From positions 62,001-126,000 of the forward strand of contig JAKPDO010000002.1 of the NCBI GenBank assembly GCA_029552545.1: DNA of 64,000 nucleotides. The letters are read 5' to 3'. Below are positions 61,208-64,000 of the stretch, in pieces. The notes below the pieces were generated by a model that was given only the letters and a program-made list of their open reading frames with translations, was not told the DNA's origin and did not search any database. Both the position numbers and the translations under genes were made by a program. Every line of letters starts with the position of its first letter. Position 1 is the first letter of the stretch. Source of the DNA: Planctomycetota bacterium. Its GTDB lineage: Bacteria > Planctomycetota > Phycisphaerae > Sedimentisphaerales > Anaerohalosphaeraceae.

Positions 61208-63529
61208 ATGAACAACAACACTTCTTTAACGAGGCCTTTTGCCGCCGTCTTTCTTGTTATGCTGATTTCCGCCAACGCTTTCTGCATACCTCTTGCTTTT
61301 CCGGGAGCCGAAGGTGCCGGACGCTTTTCCACGGGCGGACGCGGCGGAACCGTCTATGAAGTCACCAACCTGAACAACAGCGGGCCGGGCTCGATTGTCG
61401 ATGCCGTCAGTCAGCCCAACCGCACGATTGTCTTTCGGGTCTCCGGAACGATTGAACTGGGGGACGTTCTCCTGCGGCCCAAGTCCAACACCACCATCGC
61501 CGGCCAGACGGCCCCGGGCGACGGCATCTGCATCAAAGGCCGCATTTATTTGAGCGGCGCCGACAACGTCATCATTCGCTACATTCGAGTGCGGGTGGAT
61601 GCAGGCGGCGCGAATTCCAGCGGCGATGCCATTGACATCGACAGCGGCAGCAACATCATCATCGACCACGTCAGCGCTTCCTATGCACGGGATGAGACTA
61701 TCTCCTGTCAGGACGGCTCCAACAACGTCACTGTTCAGTGGTGCATCCTCAGTGAAGCCCTGACCTTCGAAAATCACAGCTACGGCTCCCTCATCCGCGG
61801 CCAGTACGGAGAACGGAAATCCTATCACCACAATCTGTACGCCCACAACAAAGGACGGAATCCTCGTCCGGGCAACTATGTCAAAATCGCTTCTGATCCG
61901 GACGGACTTTACTTCGACTTCCGCAATAATGTAGTCTATAACTGGTCCGGCACGCATCCGGGCTATAATGCCGATACAGACACAATGAGCCGCTACAACT
62001 TTGTCGGCAATGTCTTTATCCGCGGTCCGGGCTCCTCCGGCACCAAGGCCTTCAAAGAAGACTGCAAATACGCCTATGCCTACTGGGCCGGCAATGCCCA
62101 CGGGGCCAATTACAATACCGTCACCGTCTATCCCAATCAGTGGGATTTAGTCACATTCAACGGATTTACATCCGCGGAAATTGATGCCTACAAGGCCCGC
62201 TCTTACCAAATTCCGATGGAACCGGTGACCACCACCTCCGCCCATCAGGCCCTGCAGGATGTTTTGGCCTCCGCCGGAGCCAGTCTGGTGCGTGATTCCG
62301 TGGACCAAAGAATCGTCAGCGATGTCATCAACGGCACCGGGGATTTTGTTTACAATACCCCCCTTCCGACCGCCCCGCCGGAGGAGCTGAACCGCTTCTG
62401 GCCGCCGTTGGCTTCCGCTCCGGCCCCGGCAGACAGCGATCACGACGGAATGCCCGATTACTGGGAAACAGCCAACGGGCTCAATCCCTCCAATCCCGCC
62501 GACCGAAATTCCTACACGCTCAGCTCCGACTACACCAACCTCGAAGTGTATCTGGATTGGCTGCTCCATCCCGACACACAAGCCCCTGACGCTCCGGCCG
62601 GCCTGTGGGCACGGATTGAAAACGACGCTGTGCTGCTGGACTGGCTGGACAATACCGAAGCGGATTTGGCCGCCTACAACGTCTATCGGGCCGTCGGTCC
62701 AACAGGGGACTATATCCTCCTGACGAATTCCGGCATAACCGAGTCGGCCTTCCTCGATACCGACGTCTCGGCCGGTCTAACTTATTATTATGCTGTGACG
62801 GCAAAGGACATTTACGGCAACGAATCGGATACGCTCTATGAAGTCCCCGTTACAATCAACACAACGGCAATGGGACGAATCCTGCGGGAAACCTGGACCG
62901 GAATCGCCGGCGGCACGGTCAGCCATCTGACATCCCATCCGTCCTATCCCAACGCTCCGTCCGGACGCGACTGGCCGGCCAATCTCGAAGGCCCGACCAA
63001 CTGGGCGGATTCCTACGGGACCCGCATCCGCGGCTATCTGCATCCGCCGGCTACAGGGTCATACACCTTCTATATCGCCGGTGACAATGAGGCCCAGCTT
63101 TGGCTCAGTACGGACGGCTCTTGGGCCAACGCCGCCCTGATTGCCTCCGTTTCCGGAACCAATCCCCGACAGTGGGACAAATATCCCTCGCAGCGTTCAG
63201 CCGCCGTCTCGCTGACCGCCGGCCGCAAATACTACATCGAGATCCTCCACAAAGAAGACAGCGGGCCGGACCATCTGGCGGTCGCCTGGGAAGGACCGGG
63301 GCTGAGCCGACAGGTTATTGCCGGACAATATCTGTCGCCGTGGTTTGTCGGGCTGTATGGAGATGCAAACGCTGATGAATGGGTGGACCTCGAAGACCTG
63401 GCCGCCTTCGTGTCGGTCTGGCTTCAAACGGAGTGCGCCGAAACGTCCGCCTGGGACCTCAACGGCGACTGTGTCGTGGACCTGTATGAATTCAGCGTTT
63501 TGGCGGGGCATTGGATGCTCGATAGATAA
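61208..63529 (+). CDS. Secreted PL1-type pectate lyase with Fn3, PA14 and dockerin-like domains
   Basis: A 773-residue exported enzyme. The signal peptide ends near residue 26 (LISANAFC). The parallel beta-helix of pectate lyases (27-400) begins LAFPGAEGAGRFSTGGRGGTVYEVTNL and contains NTTIAGQTAPGDGICI, NVIIRYIRVRVDAG, DAIDIDSGSNIIIDHVS and HHNLYAHNKGRNPRPG, a typical PL1 ladder with the catalytic Arg region. There follow SDHDGMPDYWETANGLNP (calcium-type linker, about 415), a fibronectin III domain (about 460-550), a PA14 domain (about 555-710; YTFYIAGDNEAQLWLS) and a C-terminal dockerin-like pair of loops (GDANADEWVDLEDLAAF and WDLNGDCVVDLYEFSVLAGHW). GAGGGG and AGGAG precede the ATG. Confidence 0.9.
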   Translation: MNNNTSLTRPFAAVFLVMLISANAFCIPLAFPGAEGAGRFSTGGRGGTVYEVTNLNNSGPGSIVDAVSQPNRTIVFRVSGTIELGDVLLRPKSNTTIAGQTAPGDGICIKGRIYLSGADNVIIRYIRVRVDAGGANSSGDAIDIDSGSNIIIDHVSASYARDETISCQDGSNNVTVQWCILSEALTFENHSYGSLIRGQYGERKSYHHNLYAHNKGRNPRPGNYVKIASDPDGLYFDFRNNVVYNWSGTHPGYNADTDTMSRYNFVGNVFIRGPGSSGTKAFKEDCKYAYAYWAGNAHGANYNTVTVYPNQWDLVTFNGFTSAEIDAYKARSYQIPMEPVTTTSAHQALQDVLASAGASLVRDSVDQRIVSDVINGTGDFVYNTPLPTAPPEELNRFWPPLASAPAPADSDHDGMPDYWETANGLNPSNPADRNSYTLSSDYTNLEVYLDWLLHPDTQAPDAPAGLWARIENDAVLLDWLDNTEADLAAYNVYRAVGPTGDYILLTNSGITESAFLDTDVSAGLTYYYAVTAKDIYGNESDTLYEVPVTINTTAMGRILRETWTGIAGGTVSHLTSHPSYPNAPSGRDWPANLEGPTNWADSYGTRIRGYLHPPATGSYTFYIAGDNEAQLWLSTDGSWANAALIASVSGTNPRQWDKYPSQRSAAVSLTAGRKYYIEILHKEDSGPDHLAVAWEGPGLSRQVIAGQYLSPWFVGLYGDANADEWVDLEDLAAFVSVWLQTECAETSAWDLNGDCVVDLYEFSVLAGHWMLDR

Positions 63530-63621
63530 AATTGCATTCAAATCTTTGCCGAAGGCCTTGTTTTTTCCCGGATTGCCGATAGAGTAAACGGCATCATCCA
63601 CAGAAACGAAAGGGCCTGACT

Positions 63622-64000
63622 ATGGCAAAGAAAATCAAACGAATCGCCATCCTGACCGGCGGCGGCGACTGTCCCGGTCTGAACGCCGTCATCCGCGCCG
63701 TCACAAAAACCGCTATCAACAAGTACGGCCTGGAGGTGTACGGCGTTGAAGACGCGTATCTGGGGCTGATTGAAAACCGCATCCGTCCGCTCACGTTTGA
63801 CGATGTGAGCAACATCCTCACGCTGGGCGGCACGATTCTGGGCTCCTCCAACAAAACCAACCCCTTCGCTTATCCGATGCCCATCGGCAAGACCGTCCGC
63901 AACCGCGATGTATCCGATTTGTGCATCGCCAACCTCGAAAAGCACGGCATCGAAGCGATGATTTGCATCGGCGGAGACGGCACGATGGCCTCTGCCGCTG
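63622..64000 (+). CDS. 6-phosphofructokinase, N-terminal part (cut by window edge)
   Basis: The first 126 residues of a phosphofructokinase: IAILTGGGDCPGLNAVIRAVTK near residue 8 and ICIGGDGTMASA at the right edge. The glycine at the diagnostic GGDG position fits ATP-dependent or mixed-type enzymes rather than the GGDD of classical pyrophosphate-dependent ones, but the second diagnostic residue is outside the window, so phosphoryl donor is open. An AAGG-containing stretch precedes the ATG. With fba and tkt it makes three central sugar-phosphate enzymes in the window, in separate units. Confidence 0.92.
   Translation, partial: MAKKIKRIAILTGGGDCPGLNAVIRAVTKTAINKYGLEVYGVEDAYLGLIENRIRPLTFDDVSNILTLGGTILGSSNKTNPFAYPMPIGKTVRNRDVSDLCIANLEKHGIEAMICIGGDGTMASAA

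Overview
The window looks like a chromosomal segment of a diderm bacterium, most plausibly a planctomycete of the Phycisphaerae/Sedimentisphaerales type (inference). The signs are LptD, a Lol lipoprotein-sorting set, two tripartite RND pumps, NodT-type lipoprotein TolCs, and two large secreted polysaccharide-degrading enzymes with dockerin-like D-rich tails of the kind common in that class. Base composition is moderately GC-rich by eye, apart from one clearly AT-rich island at about 17.4-20.0 kb. No rRNA, transposase, integrase or CRISPR array was seen.

Layout. 1-1807 (+): tail of an unidentified gene, an ACR3 arsenite exporter and a membrane-anchored thioredoxin. 1814-9263 (-): a split 'MFS/spermidine synthase' pair, then an RND efflux operon (TolC, adaptor, permease) whose adaptor is interrupted by a T8 frameshift that contains a canonical -1 slippery heptamer. 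9486-17382 (-): tRNA-Pro(CGG), EF-P and the AddAB helicase-nuclease. 17383-20030: an AT-rich two-gene cassette (AIPR-like protein plus HhH-GPD glycosylase-like protein) bounded by a perfect 51-bp direct repeat made of the first 51 bp of addB. 20182-21814 (+): an exported enolase-superfamily protein and ribosomal protein L34. 21870-35698 (-): a tightly packed series comprising tetR, tolC, adaptor and RND permease, then a glycosyltransferase, an ABC exporter pair, ispG and a small kinase. Its promoter carries convincing TetR-type operators.

35803-38868 (+): a LarA-like protein, the RNase P RNA gene rnpB and an autocleavable S24 repressor. rnpB is remarkable: three separate peripheral helices (positions of P3, P12 and P19) are each replaced by a copy of the same ~93-nt hairpin element. 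39027-52290 (+): lptD, class II fructose-bisphosphate aldolase, a PDZ/S41 lipoprotein protease, lysS, lolC/lolE/lolD-like ABC genes, a branched-chain aminotransferase and a polyprenyl diphosphate synthase, closed by a strong terminator. 52353-54740 (-): a TorF-like porin and folC. 55069-57096 (+): transketolase. 57172-57824 (-): a small PBECR-like/DUF2283 pair resembling toxin-antitoxin modules. 58179-63529: divergent GH43 arabinanase-like and PL1 pectate-lyase-like secreted enzymes, probably acting together on pectin side chains and backbone. The window ends inside a phosphofructokinase gene.

The two signals most worth pursuing are the hairpin-invaded RNase P RNA and the AIPR plus HhH-glycosylase cassette inserted at the 5' end of addB. 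All assignments come from reading motifs; no database search or folding program was run.
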